A stretch of 64,000 bases of DNA, taken from JAPPHA01 sp963662705. Lineage in GTDB: Bacteria > Pseudomonadota > Alphaproteobacteria > Rhodobacterales > Rhodobacteraceae. Positions 13,068 through 22,505 of the stretch are shown here, piece by piece. Every line of letters starts with the position of its first letter. Position 1 is the stretch's first letter. Location of the stretch: positions 4,402,001-4,466,000 of the forward strand of contig OY759767.1 of the NCBI GenBank assembly GCA_963662705.2. The letters are read 5' to 3'. Position numbers and translations under genes: made by a program. The notes below the pieces were generated by a model that did not search any database, was not told where the DNA came from, and saw nothing but the letters and a program-made list of their open reading frames with translations.

Positions 13068-14486
13068 ATGGGCAAGGTTACGGGTTTTCTCGAATTCGAC
13101 AGGTTTGAGCAGCACTACGCACCGGTGGCCGACCGCGTCCGCCACTTCAACGAGTTCCTGATACCGCTGGACGAAAGCACGCTTCGGCAGCAAGGCGCGC
13201 GCTGCATGGACTGCGGCATCCCGTTCTGCCACACGGGATGCCCGGTCAACAATATCATTCCCGACTGGAACGACCTCGTTTACCGCGACCAGTGGCGGGA
13301 AGCGATCGAGGTGCTGCATTCGACCAACAACTTCCCCGAATTCACCGGCCGCCTCTGCCCGGCGCCCTGCGAGGAAGCCTGCACGCTGAACATCGACGAC
13401 GCGCCGGTGACGATCAAGTCGATCGAATCCGCCATCGCCGATCGCGCCTGGCAGGAAGGGTGGGTGGTTCCCGACATCCCCGTCGCCAGGACTGGCAAAC
13501 GCGTGGCCATCGTCGGTTCGGGTCCTGCGGGGATGGCCTGTGCGCAACAGCTGGCGCGCACCGGGCACGACGTCACGTTGTTCGAGAAGAACGCCAAGCC
13601 GGGCGGGTTGCTCCGGTACGGCATTCCCGATTTCAAGATGTCAAAGCACCTTATCGACCGGCGCGTCAGCCAGATGGAGGCGGAAGGCGTGTCTTTCCGC
13701 ACCGGCACGCATGTCGGGGTCGACCTGGAGACGGACGAACTCGCCCGGGATTTCGACGCCGTGGTTCTGGCGGGCGGGTCGGAGAAGGCGCGCGACCTGC
13801 CGGTCAAAGGAAGGGATCTGCGCGGTGTCGAATTCGCGATGGATTTCCTGTCCCGGCAAAACCGGCGCTTCAGTGGAGAGTCGCTCGGCGAAGCGGAAGA
13901 AATTTCCGCCAGCGGCAAACATGTCGTCGTGATCGGCGGCGGTGATACCGGTTCGGATTGCATCGGGACGTCGTTCCGCCAGGGAGCGGCCTCGGTGACG
14001 CAGCTCGAGATCCTGCCCATGCCGCCGGTGAAGCCCGACAAGGCCACCTCTTGGCCGCTGTGGCCGCTGCGGCTGCGCACGTCCTCGTCGCAGGCGGAAG
14101 GCGCGGGCCGCGAGTGGAGCGTCGCGACCAATCGCCTTTCGGGCGTCGATGGGGCAGTCTCTATACTCCACGCCGTCCGGCTCGACGAACGAATGCGGGA
14201 AATCCCCGGAAGCGGATTCGAACTGAAAGCGGAGCTCGTGCTGCTAGCAATGGGATTCGTCCATCCTGTCCATGAAGGCATGGTGGACGAGATTGGAGTG
14301 GAGCTGGACGCACGAGGAAACGTCCTCGCCGATACCGACAACTACACCACCACGCAACCCGAGGTTTTCGCCGCAGGCGATATGCGCCGGGGCCAGTCGC
14401 TCGTGGTCTGGGCCATCCGCGAGGGCCGGCAATGCGCCCGTGCCGTCGACGAGTTCCTGGCGGGTTCGTCGTCATTGCCACGATGA
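13068..14486 (+). CDS. gltD: Glutamate synthase (NADPH) small subunit
   Basis: A 472-residue FAD/NADPH protein that passes electrons from NADPH through Fe-S clusters to GltB. The N-terminal Fe-S cysteines are in CMDCGIPFCHTGCP (about residue 46) and LCPAPCEEAC (about residue 94). The FAD Rossmann motif is VGSGPAG (about residue 147), the NADPH motif is GGGDTGSD (about residue 285), and the C-terminal FAD motif is AAGDMRRGQSLVVWAI. It starts three bases after gltB stops. Length and motifs are complete. Confidence 0.97.
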   Translation: MGKVTGFLEFDRFEQHYAPVADRVRHFNEFLIPLDESTLRQQGARCMDCGIPFCHTGCPVNNIIPDWNDLVYRDQWREAIEVLHSTNNFPEFTGRLCPAPCEEACTLNIDDAPVTIKSIESAIADRAWQEGWVVPDIPVARTGKRVAIVGSGPAGMACAQQLARTGHDVTLFEKNAKPGGLLRYGIPDFKMSKHLIDRRVSQMEAEGVSFRTGTHVGVDLETDELARDFDAVVLAGGSEKARDLPVKGRDLRGVEFAMDFLSRQNRRFSGESLGEAEEISASGKHVVVIGGGDTGSDCIGTSFRQGAASVTQLEILPMPPVKPDKATSWPLWPLRLRTSSSQAEGAGREWSVATNRLSGVDGAVSILHAVRLDERMREIPGSGFELKAELVLLAMGFVHPVHEGMVDEIGVELDARGNVLADTDNYTTTQPEVFAAGDMRRGQSLVVWAIREGRQCARAVDEFLAGSSSLPR

Positions 14487-14902
14487 AGCCGGCATGGCAT
14501 CGCCTCAACGGCGCCAGGAAGTTGACTCTCCAGGCTTTGATTCGCACACGTTTGGAAGTGCAACGGCCCGCATCGCCTATGCCAGGGTCTCGACACCGGA
14601 CCAGACCCGGAGCATCCATGATTGCGGGCAAGCCCGCTTCGTGGGTCCAATGGGGTATGGGAGTGTCCTTGCAAATTGTTTTCCCCTTGTTTTCCACAGG
14701 CCCGACAGTTACCGCGAAACCGGCGCGGGTGCGCTGTCCACCCCTGTGACCCGTGAAACTGATCGAAAGCTGGCGGCGTGATGCGCCGTCAACCCATCGA
14801 GACAAGTCCCAATATAAATCCAACCGTAGTGGCCTGATCTCAAGCTGCATGACCACGTGAACAGCCCTAACCCGTATAGCTCACCTGTGACACTTCGAAT
14901 GT
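14487..14902. other. Intergenic stretch downstream of gltD
   Basis: It holds only a short serine-recombinase scrap (14563-14607) and no complete gene. No clear terminator for gltBD was found. Confidence 0.5.
14563..14607 (+). pseudogene. Serine recombinase N-terminal scrap
   Basis: Fifteen codons reading TARIAYARVSTPDQT match the start of resolvase/invertase proteins, including the catalytic Ser of YARVST. Nothing recognisable follows. It could be the missing front of one of the truncated recombinases nearby. Confidence 0.5.
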
Positions 14903-15207
14903 CTACCAGCTCAAATCAGCGTGTCCTTTTCCTCGGTCACCGTTGCTTGCGCCCACTTCGCGGGCAGCCGCTGCCGCAGGCATCAGAAAAGCTTCGAGCC
15001 CACTGACAACACCGTCGAGCGGTCCGGGGTCGACACTCAGATCCTGCTTGAAACTCTCCCATTGCTGGCGCTTGACGGCGTCTCTCGCGAACGTCGGTGA
15101 CGGCCCGTCCGGAACTCGATCCGGAATCGCCGTGCCACGCCGTGCAAAGGTCGCAGACATCGCTCTTGCCAGACGCGACCGATCAATCTCAGAGGCATGG
15201 CTGCGAA
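14903..15207 (-). pseudogene. AbiEii-type nucleotidyltransferase toxin, C-terminal fragment
   Basis: About 95 residues with RLARAMSATFARRGTAIPD, RDAVKRQQWESF and GLEAFLMPAAAAAR correspond to the helical C-terminus of AbiEii/AbiGii-family toxins, ending in a natural stop. The nucleotidyltransferase core (GSxxLR-type) and the AbiEi antitoxin are absent. The fragment joins the enolase-superfamily scrap in another frame near 15200. It is inactive. The identification rests on the pattern of conserved positions only. Confidence 0.55.
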
Positions 15208-15435
15208 TCCGATGTAGGTCGTCAAGTCCCGGCTGAGGCGCTCGATTACGAGCGGGTCCCGGCCGAGCACCGTCATCGCCGCAGATTCGTGGAGATTCGC
15301 CTCGACGGCCCGCGCCCCGAAGAACGTCTCCCCGAGGCCCGCCAGGCCCTCGTCGGTGTGCAAGCGCACCCACAGCACGTTGGGGAACTCGTCCAGCCGA
15401 ATCGTCTCAAGCGCGGAAATCTTTATGTCATGTGT
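15199..15435 (-). pseudogene. Mandelate racemase/muconate lactonizing (enolase superfamily) N-terminal fragment
   Basis: About 77 residues (IKISALETIRLDEFPNVLWV, then TDEGLAGLGETFFGARAVEA, then VLGRDPLVIE) match the capping-domain start of MR/MLE-type dehydratases. The barrel with its metal ligands and catalytic Lys/His is missing. No in-frame start is present. Deletion has fused it to the AbiEii scrap. Confidence 0.65.
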
Positions 15436-15539
15436 CGGGGCGGCTTGAACGGATCCGGAATGGCGGACGGGTCGTCGTGGTCCTTTCCCGAGGTTCAGTG
15501 TTTCCTGGGGTGATCTGCTCGCCGTGGTTCGGCAAGGGA

Positions 15540-15945
15540 ATTTCCCGGCTTCGGCAGGACCTCGCGAAGATTCCCGGGAAGCGCCTGTTTCCCCTGTTCC
15601 TCCATTTGCCTCAAGGCGGGCCCCCGGCCCAGGAGTTCCTGCCAGGCGGGCCTGGGTGATTCCGGCCGGCGTGATCATCGGCTTGCGGCCACCCCTGTGG
15701 CCGAGGGCCGGGGGGTACGCTCCCGGATCAGGTCACGCTCGAACGACGGCGGTCCAGCTCCCGGACGACCAACGTGTCGCCATCGCCGAGCCAGGCGAGC
15801 GCCTCGTCCAGACCCTGCCGGGCGGTCTTCACGCCGCCGATAAAGTCTTCGACGATCTTACTCCAACCTGCCTTCCGGAGCGCGTCCATCTGCGGATCAG
15901 GATTCTGCCCGGCGTCGTGACGCGGGCGTATCCTGCCAGTGCCAT
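15540..15945 (-). pseudogene. Serine recombinase (resolvase/invertase) remnant
   Basis: ATG 15945 opens with MALAGYARVTTPG, but the catalytic Ser of YARVST is Thr here. After a frameshift come PQMDALRKAGWSKIVEDF and ALAWLGDGDTLVVRELDR. An internal deletion then leads to ERDLIRERT and the C-terminal GHRGGRKPMITPAGI in further frames. Several frame changes show it is dead. Confidence 0.65.
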
Positions 15946-16092
15946 GATCGTGTAGCTCGTCCGTTTTCTTGTCCGGAAATCAACCTGTCCGAAAACCCGT
16001 TGTCAACCCGAATTGACGGATAGTTTCCCTGCTGTCCGTCGAGTAGCCGTTTTGCGGACAGGGATTGGCAGCTGTGCAAGCGGGCGTCGGTT

Positions 16093-16230
16093 TTACCTTA
16101 TCTCGGCCTCGAGTTCGCGGCCGAGTTTCTGGGCTTCTGCGACCTGTTCACGGGACATGCGGTCTGCCGATTTGTTGCGGAGTTCTCTCGCATCTTCGTC
16201 GTCTCGCGCCGTGGAGAGATTGGACCAGGC
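16093..16230 (-). pseudogene. Sel1-repeat protein, C-terminal end
   Basis: Forty-five codons ending EQVAEAQKLGRELEAEIR and a TAA match the usual C-terminus of Sel1/TPR-like repeat proteins (the MTxEQxAEAQxLAxE pattern). A stop codon lies directly upstream in frame, so only the tail remains. Confidence 0.5.
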
Positions 16231-16442
16231 TTAAGCCGTGACCTGATCTTGGGGCACGCCCGTTCCATCTTCGTACATGATTCCGAGAGCGAACCGGGCA
16301 TCCGCATCGCTTGATCAAGGTCCTTGAGTCGGTCTATCGAGCCCCTGAAATTTGTCCGTTCTCATGGGGACGGAGAGACCTTACGCCGACACTGCCGGAC
16401 ACGACCGCCGCAGCGGAAGAAGAGCATGCGCATGTGTGCTTC

Positions 16443-16928
16443 TTACTTGAGCGCCTCGATGGCGATCTTCGCGCAAGCCTTCGCATCGGACAATGCATCA
16501 TGGTGATTCAATGGGATCCCCAGGTGCCTGCAGACAATCGGGAGCGTCGCCGACGGCAGGTTCCACTTGGTGCGAGCCATGCGCACGGTACACAGAAATT
16601 CCTGCATCGGAGGGGCGATCCCCGCGGCTTCGCAACAGGCCCTCAGAACTCCTTTGTCAAAGGGTGCATTGTGCGCGACAAGGAAATCCGCCTCGTCAAG
16701 GAAATCCCGCAACTCGGGCCACATTTGCGGGAACGTGGGGCTGTTTCGAACATCGCTCCAGGTCAAGCCGTGGATGTAGGTAAAGACGAAATCCTTTCGT
16801 GGCGGCCGTATCAGCCGATGATAGGTATCGGTGATGCGGCCACTCTCGACGAGCGCAACACCAACCGAGCAGGCGCTGTCGCGCCAATGGTCAGCGGTCT
16901 CGAAATCGATCGCAGCGAATGTTTCCAT
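16443..16928 (-). CDS. DnaQ-like 3'-5' exonuclease
   Basis: A 161-residue DEDDh exonuclease domain protein. ExoI is AAIDFETA (residues 5-12), ExoII is VAHNAPFDKGVL (about residue 86) and ExoIII is HHDALSDAKACA (about residue 145). It resembles stand-alone DNA polymerase III epsilon-like exonucleases and should remove 3' nucleotides from DNA or RNA. Start ATG 16928 was chosen over an ATG eight codons upstream because the family begins near METFAAIDFET. It stands alone, with debris on both sides. Confidence 0.85.
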   Translation of the reverse strand: METFAAIDFETADHWRDSACSVGVALVESGRITDTYHRLIRPPRKDFVFTYIHGLTWSDVRNSPTFPQMWPELRDFLDEADFLVAHNAPFDKGVLRACCEAAGIAPPMQEFLCTVRMARTKWNLPSATLPIVCRHLGIPLNHHDALSDAKACAKIAIEALK

Positions 16929-17519
16929 GACCGAACCTCTTGCAGAATACACCGGTCCAGCGGGTCTATTCCAGGATCAGGCGATTTCGGGGGCGATCCA
17001 CCTGAACCGGGAGCCGTTTCTCTCGTACGGAGTCGGAGAGTTGGCACCAGAGTGCTTCAGTTTGCTTCGCTCCTCCGATGACGCCTTGGGTGCTTTCAAC
17101 CGAAAAGAATAATCATTTGCGCAGGATTCGCACTCACGAGAATGACGCGCCACGGCGCACTTGGAGGTTCAGGCTGGCGCAGTCAACTCGTTCTTAGACT
17201 CGATTCCTGACCTGTAGACGCAAAATTGACCGAAAATTGGGTTAATCCCACGGTTTCTTTATTGATGTTCTCTTTTTGTTCCGCTACTCGGTTGGAACAT
17301 TTGCAACCGGAAGGGCTCCGGCGTGGCGCGCTTTCCAAAGTACCATGACAGGAAAAGGATTGCCGGATTTTTCCGACGATCGCGCGGGTTCGGATTTGAA
17401 CCCCTGGATAATCGCTTGGCCAAGTGGAATTCGTTTGCCAGGTTTTCGCAGATCCGAAGATTCCCGTGACCTCCAAAGCGCGCTCCACAGCCGTCAATTA
17501 TTTAGAGGAGGGAGTTACG
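16929..17519. other. Intergenic, upstream of the Rep gene
   Basis: No gene is recognised. No iteron array or AT-rich origin-like repeats could be picked out by eye, although a Rep_3-type gene follows. Directly before it, GAGGAGGGA (about 17503-17512) is a strong ribosome-binding site. Confidence 0.4.
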
Positions 17520-18002
17520 ATGCTCGACGGGACCTCAGACCTTGTCACGGAATACAGCCAGCCATATCCGCCGATAACGAACAAGGCCGTGGAGATTTCT
17601 TACTCGCTGGCGTATCGCTCACTCGATTCCGATGCCCGTTGCGTCCTCGTTGCCGCTCTTCCCAAGCTCGCCACAAACAACATCGGCGAGAAATCGACCG
17701 GAATATCCGACGCGATCAAGGTGTCGGCCAGCGAATTCGCCGCCATGTGGAAATTGAAAGAGCCCGTGCAGGCATTTGCCAGGCTGATCCGCGGCTGCGA
17801 AGTCCTGAAAAAATCAACCGTCAGGTTCAGGTGGTATCCGGAACCCGGTGTTCAATGCATCCGCGACTCATCCTGGCTCATCAGCAGTTATTGCCTGGAG
17901 AATCCTGCCGAAATCGGATTGAGTTTCGTACCCCTCTCCACCGGATCGCTGAGACGGCTTCTTCAGGAGATACGTACCGATGAGGAGTTGGCTTTCGTCT
18001 GA
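17520..18002 (+). pseudogene. Plasmid replication initiator (Rep_3-like), C-terminally truncated
   Basis: A 160-residue protein resembling the first winged-helix domain of RepA/RepB-type initiators. It has ISYSLAYRSLDSDARCVLVA, then KVSASEFAAMWKLKEPVQAF, then LKKSTVRFRWY and a hydrophobic strand IGLSFVPLSTGSLRRLL. Start ATG 17520 follows a strong GAGGAGGGA site. Full Rep proteins are 250-350 residues with a second winged helix, which is missing. The frame ends within a few codons of the junction with a TonB-receptor fragment on the other strand. This is probably the relic of an integrated plasmid. Confidence 0.6.
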
Positions 18003-18854
18003 TCACCGAGGCGGGTTGCCTCTAATGTCTTGCGAGACATTTGAGGCACGCTCCACCAACGTGCCTGGCAACGGGTTCCCCGCGGCGGACCGGTCGACGA
18101 CGACCTGCCAGTTCGCAATGGCGGGCAGGCCGGTGTTGTTGATCGAAAACCAGTCCGCTACGAAGGTAAAGCCGCCAAAGGTCGTGGTGGCGCCGATGCC
18201 GAGTCGCTCCAGTTTGTCGGGCCCCAGGTCCGGGTTTCCGGCAGTTACCAGGTGTACTGTGTCACAAAGCGGGTCGCCGTTGTCATCCAGCGGAAGCGGG
18301 TCGCAAACCGGAACGAAGTAGCGAGACTCGGGCTGGTTCAGGGCAAACATGCTGGGAGGCCTGCCGGCCCTGTTCCAGGAGGCCCGGATCGACAGGTTGA
18401 TGCCGGTTTCGACTGACCGGACCCTGAAGTATGCGACATGCGCGACATGCACGTCGTAGCCTAGTGCATCGTCCAGCTTGCCCTGAACGCCGAGTGTGAA
18501 CCCGTATTCTTCCAGGTCCGTAGTCCATTCCCGGTTACCGTGCCCGACGAAGCGATGGAGCAGCGTGACTTCGCCTTCGTTCGGGAAATCGTAACCCGTC
18601 GGTAGTTTGTGGACGGCATCCGTCAGACCAGAAACGGTCAGATCAATACTGAACCTGTCGAGATTGGGCGCACTGACGCTGAAGGTCTTTCCGTGCGAAA
18701 CGCGGGCCTCCACGTAGACATCTGCGTCGTCAACCAGCGGCTGGGTCGTAGCGAGTTGCAGGCTCTCGCGCGATACCAAGTTCCTGAGCCAATAGATGTT
18801 GGGGGATGGAAAACCACAGACCTCGCCGCCGGATTGCGGGTCATGCGTTCTCAT
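18003..18854 (-). pseudogene. TonB-dependent outer-membrane receptor, internal fragment
   Basis: A 283-residue open frame matching part of the beta-barrel of a TonB-dependent receptor. It has alternating strands such as ASWNRAGRPPSMFALNQPE, the AGNPDLGPDKLERLGIGATT pattern and FTFVADWFSI. Both the plug/TonB box and the C-terminal strands ending in an aromatic residue are missing. The stop is created at the junction with the Rep fragment. Such receptors import siderophores, cobalamin or glycans. The substrate cannot be told, and this fragment cannot work. Confidence 0.7.
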
Positions 18855-19437
18855 TGAACGCTGTTTTGGTCACCAAAAACCGTCGTCATTTTTCAAGGAT
18901 TGAGGGTTTGGCTCTCGAAATCTGGCTGGATTCGCAAGCGATTTGCCTCGACGGGTTGCCAGACCCTGCGACGGAGGGAACCCCGGCGGCGTCGATAAAT
19001 CCAATGATCAGGAGGCAGTCCTTCCTGACACGGGACCGCGGCTGCGGAAAGTCGGATCAAACAGAAGGATGAGAGCGAGTGATTCCACCGTTGGGACCCG
19101 CGGGTTTGTATTCGTTCGTTGGACGGGTGGTGGCAGTGAGCAGTCCGATGAACTCAGCAACACCCGGCCAAGCGGAATTCACATTCACCGATTAGTCGGC
19201 GAGGGCGTTACCCTTTGACCAAACGAACGCCTTCCGTATGACCGGAGGCCGCACCCTGCAGAAGAGTCGCCCCAGCGTACATCGGAACATCGGCTGTCAG
19301 CCACATTTCGGCGCAACCGTCGCGAGAAGTGCTGGTTGCGGCCTATCAGAAAATTGCGCGCGAATGGTAGCACACGATCTCCAAACGGGGGTCGAACTTG
19401 TCGCATCGAATCCTGTCGTCATAGAGGCAAAGACAAG
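18855..19437. other. Intergenic, no gene recognised
   Basis: No coding frame or RNA was recognised between the receptor fragment and the IS607-type element. Confidence 0.5.
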
Positions 19438-19445
19438 CACTTGAT

Positions 19446-20611
19446 TTATTCCGCAACGAGCGCAAAATCCACGCCCGCCGCCTGGAAACGGCCCAGGTTG
19501 CCGTAGAGCGCACGAAGCATGATGCCCCGTGCGCCGTTCATGTCCCGGTCGACGACGATGATGCCGTCCGAAACCGTCTTCGCGCCGCCAAGGTGCTCGT
19601 TCACGAAGCCGTCCCATGAGCGTGTCTTACTCGTGTACGCCTCGTTCACGACGATCAGCCGTTTGCCGTATTTCCGGCACATCCAGGCCAGCTTCTGCCT
19701 GAACCGGTGGGCAAGGCCCAGCATCGAGCGCACGGTCTTCGTCCTGATCCGGCGATCCTCCTTTGCACTCATGTCCTTCGTCTCGAAGGACGGCAGCAGG
19801 ATCACGTCGAACGCCTGCACGAGGTCATAGGCAACCCGGCGGTGCAGGTCGTCGACCAGGTTGCGGACGCGGATCGCGAGCCTGTCGATCCGCTTCTCGA
19901 AGTGGCGCTTCCATTCCCCGTGCCTTGCCTTCGCGCGGAGCCCGACCAGGCGGTCGAGCTTCAGCAGGAGCGGAAACACCTTTTCGGCATGGAAGCCGGC
20001 GCCGTAGCTGGCGGCGTGGTTCACCGAGTATGCGGTCACGAATGTCCGCACGCCGGGGTCGAGGGCCACGACGGAGCGGACTTGGATTTCGTCCTGCCCA
20101 ACCGTGACAATGTGCTTCTGAGCGCAAATGAACCACTGCCCCCGCTCAAGCACGATGGTCGTGAGATCCCCCATGCCTCGTCGGTCATGGGTTCCGCCAG
20201 GTCGAAGTTATGCGCGACGAACGCGCCTGACAGCTTCTGGACGGCAATGCGCTGCCGTATGTCCTTGATGCTGCGAAAGGAAAAGTCGCAGCGTTCTCCG
20301 TCCTTCCGTCTCCGGATCACGGCGTCGCGGGTTCGGAATGCCGCATTGACCGCCTCGTCGCAGTCGGCGGAGCGGAACGTGCCGCCGCGCTCCTCAACCT
20401 CGGAGCGCACGAAGGCGCGGATCGTGGCGCGCAGCGCGGTCTGCTTCAGATCCGGCCCCCCGGGATCCACGAGGCCGCGGTCGGCCTCGATGAAGCAGGC
20501 GATGGCAAGGTTGTAGGCGCGGCGCTGCTGGCGGACCAGCTCATGCAGCAGCTCAGGGTCCTTCGGGTAGGCCCTGATCTTTCTTGTGCCCTTGACCAGA
20601 ACGCTTCCCAT
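19446..20611 (-). pseudogene. tnpB: IS607-type TnpB (RuvC-fold, RNA-guided nuclease family), frameshifted
   Basis: Together the two frames make about 388 residues. Frame one starts MGSVLVKGTRKIRAYPKD at 20611. Frame two carries the RuvC residues: VALDPGVRTF (D), LPSFETKDMS (E) and VVDRDMNGARGI (D). The frames meet at a run of five G (20168-20172 on the plus strand as C). One extra base would join them as DEAWGDLTTI. The usual zinc-knuckle cysteines are gone (TSKTRSWDG, then VSDGIIVVDRD). TnpB proteins of this family use an RNA from the element end to cut DNA. This copy would need slippage to be made whole. Confidence 0.8.
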
Positions 20612-21107
20612 GGTGGGAGTTGCAGAAGGAAGTGATATACGCAACGAGGCAACGGACGTCGAACCGGTCGGAAAGATCGTCCTCTTCCAGAAGTTCGATG
20701 CTTCCTCCCGAAAGTTCGATGACGTGCCTGATGAGTGGGTAGCCCGAGCGGGTGATGCGGTCCGATGTGGCAGCCACCACATGGACTGCCTCTCCGCGCA
20801 AAGCTCGTTCCAGTAGGGCGACAAAGCCTCGTCGCTTGAAATTGAATCCGGATCCAGTGTCACGGACAACCTGTCCATCGGGATATCGATCACGCAAGAG
20901 TCGCTCCTGCGTGTCAAGGGATGACCCCTGCTTGGCGCTGGACACGCGAGCGTAGAGGATGGTGTCGGGATCGACAGGAACCCAGACCCTGTAATGTCCT
21001 CCAGGTGTCCGCTCAAATCGTCGATATCGCCCTCCCTCGATCCAGCGGCGGACGGTTTGCGTGGTGACCTTCTCGCGTCTCGCAAGGCGTGTCGTCGTCA
21101 TCCACAT
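20553..21107 (-). CDS. tnpA: IS607-type serine recombinase transposase TnpA
   Basis: A 184-residue protein with an N-terminal MerR-like helix-turn-helix (REKVTTQTVRRWIEGGRYRR) and then a small resolvase domain with ILYARVSSAKQ (catalytic Ser), DRYPDGQVVRDTGSGFN and AATSDRITR. This HTH-first order is specific to IS607 transposases. The frame is complete, and its 3' end overlaps the tnpB start by 59 bases. It should catalyse insertion and excision of the element. Confidence 0.9.
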   Translation of the reverse strand: MWMTTTRLARREKVTTQTVRRWIEGGRYRRFERTPGGHYRVWVPVDPDTILYARVSSAKQGSSLDTQERLLRDRYPDGQVVRDTGSGFNFKRRGFVALLERALRGEAVHVVAATSDRITRSGYPLIRHVIELSGGSIELLEEDDLSDRFDVRCLVAYITSFCNSHHGKRSGQGHKKDQGLPEGP

Positions 21108-21110
21108 ACT

Positions 21111-21163
21111 GCAACATACGCAACAATCCCGGTGGACTCAAGCCCTGATGTCGCGTATGTTGC
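21111..21163. repeat. Inverted repeat at the left end of the IS607 element
   Basis: GCAACATACGC (21111-21121) and GCGTATGTTGC (21153-21163) are perfect 11-bp inverted arms separated by 31 bases, immediately upstream of tnpA. They could be a TnpA-binding site or operator and may mark the left end. Confidence 0.6.
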
Positions 21164-21323
21164 TTGATAGTGATGCAGTGCAAAAGCAACCGGTGCCCGT
21201 TGGGAGGCGGGGACGTATGGTTGAGAGGACCGGCAGACCGTCGCAAGGGCTGATCCTCTCACCCCACTCCAGTTCCCACATTCAAATTCTCGACATCTCC
21301 TGACCTCAAAGTCCCTCCCGGCA

Positions 21324-22505
21324 TCATGCATGAACGTCGCGACCCGCGGGATCGTCCCGTTGCAGCGGAGCATCTAGCGCGGCGAGAACAGCCCGTGCAC
21401 AGTAGACCCGATTACGTCTCGACGCCTCCGACAGCGAGACGATACCGGCCTCTTCCAGCCGGTCCACGGCGCGCCGGGCGGTGGTATAGGCAACGCCCAG
21501 GGTTCTGCCTAATTCGCCGACAGTCCAGAACGGGTTCTCCACGAAAAGGCTCAGGACCTTTTCCAACCGTGGGGACAGTGTTGCGCCGAGGTCATCGCGC
21601 CAGGAATCGAACAAGATGTCGAGGTGCTCGATACGCGCGAGTGCATCGCTCGCCTGTAATCGGACACCGCGCAGAAAGTAGACAAGCCAGTCTTCCCACG
21701 CGCCCGCCTCGGTAACCGCGAGCAAATGTGCATAGTAGGCCTCGCGGGTCTCCTCGAAATACGCACTGAGATAGAGCAGCGGCGTAGACAGAACGCCGCA
21801 CTCGGCCAGCAGAAGCGTGATCAGCAACCTGCCGACCCTGCCATTGCCATCGAGAAAAGGATGAATAGCCTCGAATTGTGCATGCACGCATGCCGCGTGC
21901 ACAAGAACCGGCAAGCCGTCGTCGTGGAGAAACCGCTCCAGGGCGTCGAGACACGACATCAATTCGTCAGGCGGCGGCGGAACATAGCTCGCATTGCTCA
22001 ACGTACAGCCTGGTGGGCCAATCCAGTTCTGGCTTCGACGAAACTCTCCCGGGGTGGCCGCGTCGCCCCGCACGCCGCGCATGAGCCGTTCGTGTAACTC
22101 GCAGATCAGCCGTAGCGACAGCGGCAGTGTTTCCAGCCGGTCGAGACCATACTCAAGCGCAGCCACATAGTTCGCAACTTCGCGCAGGTCAGCGCTGTCA
22201 GCCACGCCCCTGACGCCGGCTTCTGCAGCGAGAAGCTCCGAAAATGTCGTCCGGGTGCCCTCGATCCGGCTCGACAGCACTGCTTCCCGACGGACAAAGG
22301 AACGGATAAACATGTGCGGGTTCGGGGACCGGCTGCCCTCTCCGGCCAGTCGTCCGAGCGCGAGGTCTGCGCGCGACAGGGCCGAGGCGAGTTCGCCATT
22401 CCATCGGATGGGAGGCGGAAGCGGGGCCGGGAGAAACGCCCGGCAACCGCCGGCACAACTGATCGTACGGCCATGAGGAAGGCGATTCATTTCGGGTCCG
22501 GGCAT
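21324..22505 (-). CDS. Fic-domain protein with autoinhibitory motif and C-terminal winged helix
   Basis: A 393-residue Fic-family enzyme. The catalytic loop HPFLDGNGRVGRLL begins at His215, as needed for AMP transfer (or another phosphate-linked transfer) to target hydroxyls. The inhibitory motif SSRIEG (residues 78-83) matches class II Fic proteins that carry their own inhibition helix. The C-terminal part (residues about 315-385, TVGELGRTLGVAYTTARRAV) looks like a winged helix. The frame is intact. It stands alone between IS607 debris. The target is unknown, and a regulator or toxin-like role is equally possible. Confidence 0.88.
   Translation of the reverse strand: MPGPEMNRLPHGRTISCAGGCRAFLPAPLPPPIRWNGELASALSRADLALGRLAGEGSRSPNPHMFIRSFVRREAVLSSRIEGTRTTFSELLAAEAGVRGVADSADLREVANYVAALEYGLDRLETLPLSLRLICELHERLMRGVRGDAATPGEFRRSQNWIGPPGCTLSNASYVPPPPDELMSCLDALERFLHDDGLPVLVHAACVHAQFEAIHPFLDGNGRVGRLLITLLLAECGVLSTPLLYLSAYFEETREAYYAHLLAVTEAGAWEDWLVYFLRGVRLQASDALARIEHLDILFDSWRDDLGATLSPRLEKVLSLFVENPFWTVGELGRTLGVAYTTARRAVDRLEEAGIVSLSEASRRNRVYCARAVLAALDAPLQRDDPAGRDVHA

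Larger units (their letters stand above)
19438..21170 (-). mobile_element. IS607-family insertion element
   Basis: The element contains a serine-recombinase transposase (TnpA) overlapping the start of tnpB, the hallmark IS607 order. The tnpB-side end is set near 19438 because a second partial copy (22664-22730) shares sequence exactly up to that point and then diverges. The left boundary is approximate and lies near an inverted repeat at 21111-21163. Element length is about 1.7 kb. Confidence 0.8.

Noticed and set aside
17380..17430. A tRNA-like T-arm (GGGTTCAAATCC on the minus strand)
   Set aside because: No matching acceptor, D or anticodon stems could be paired around it.
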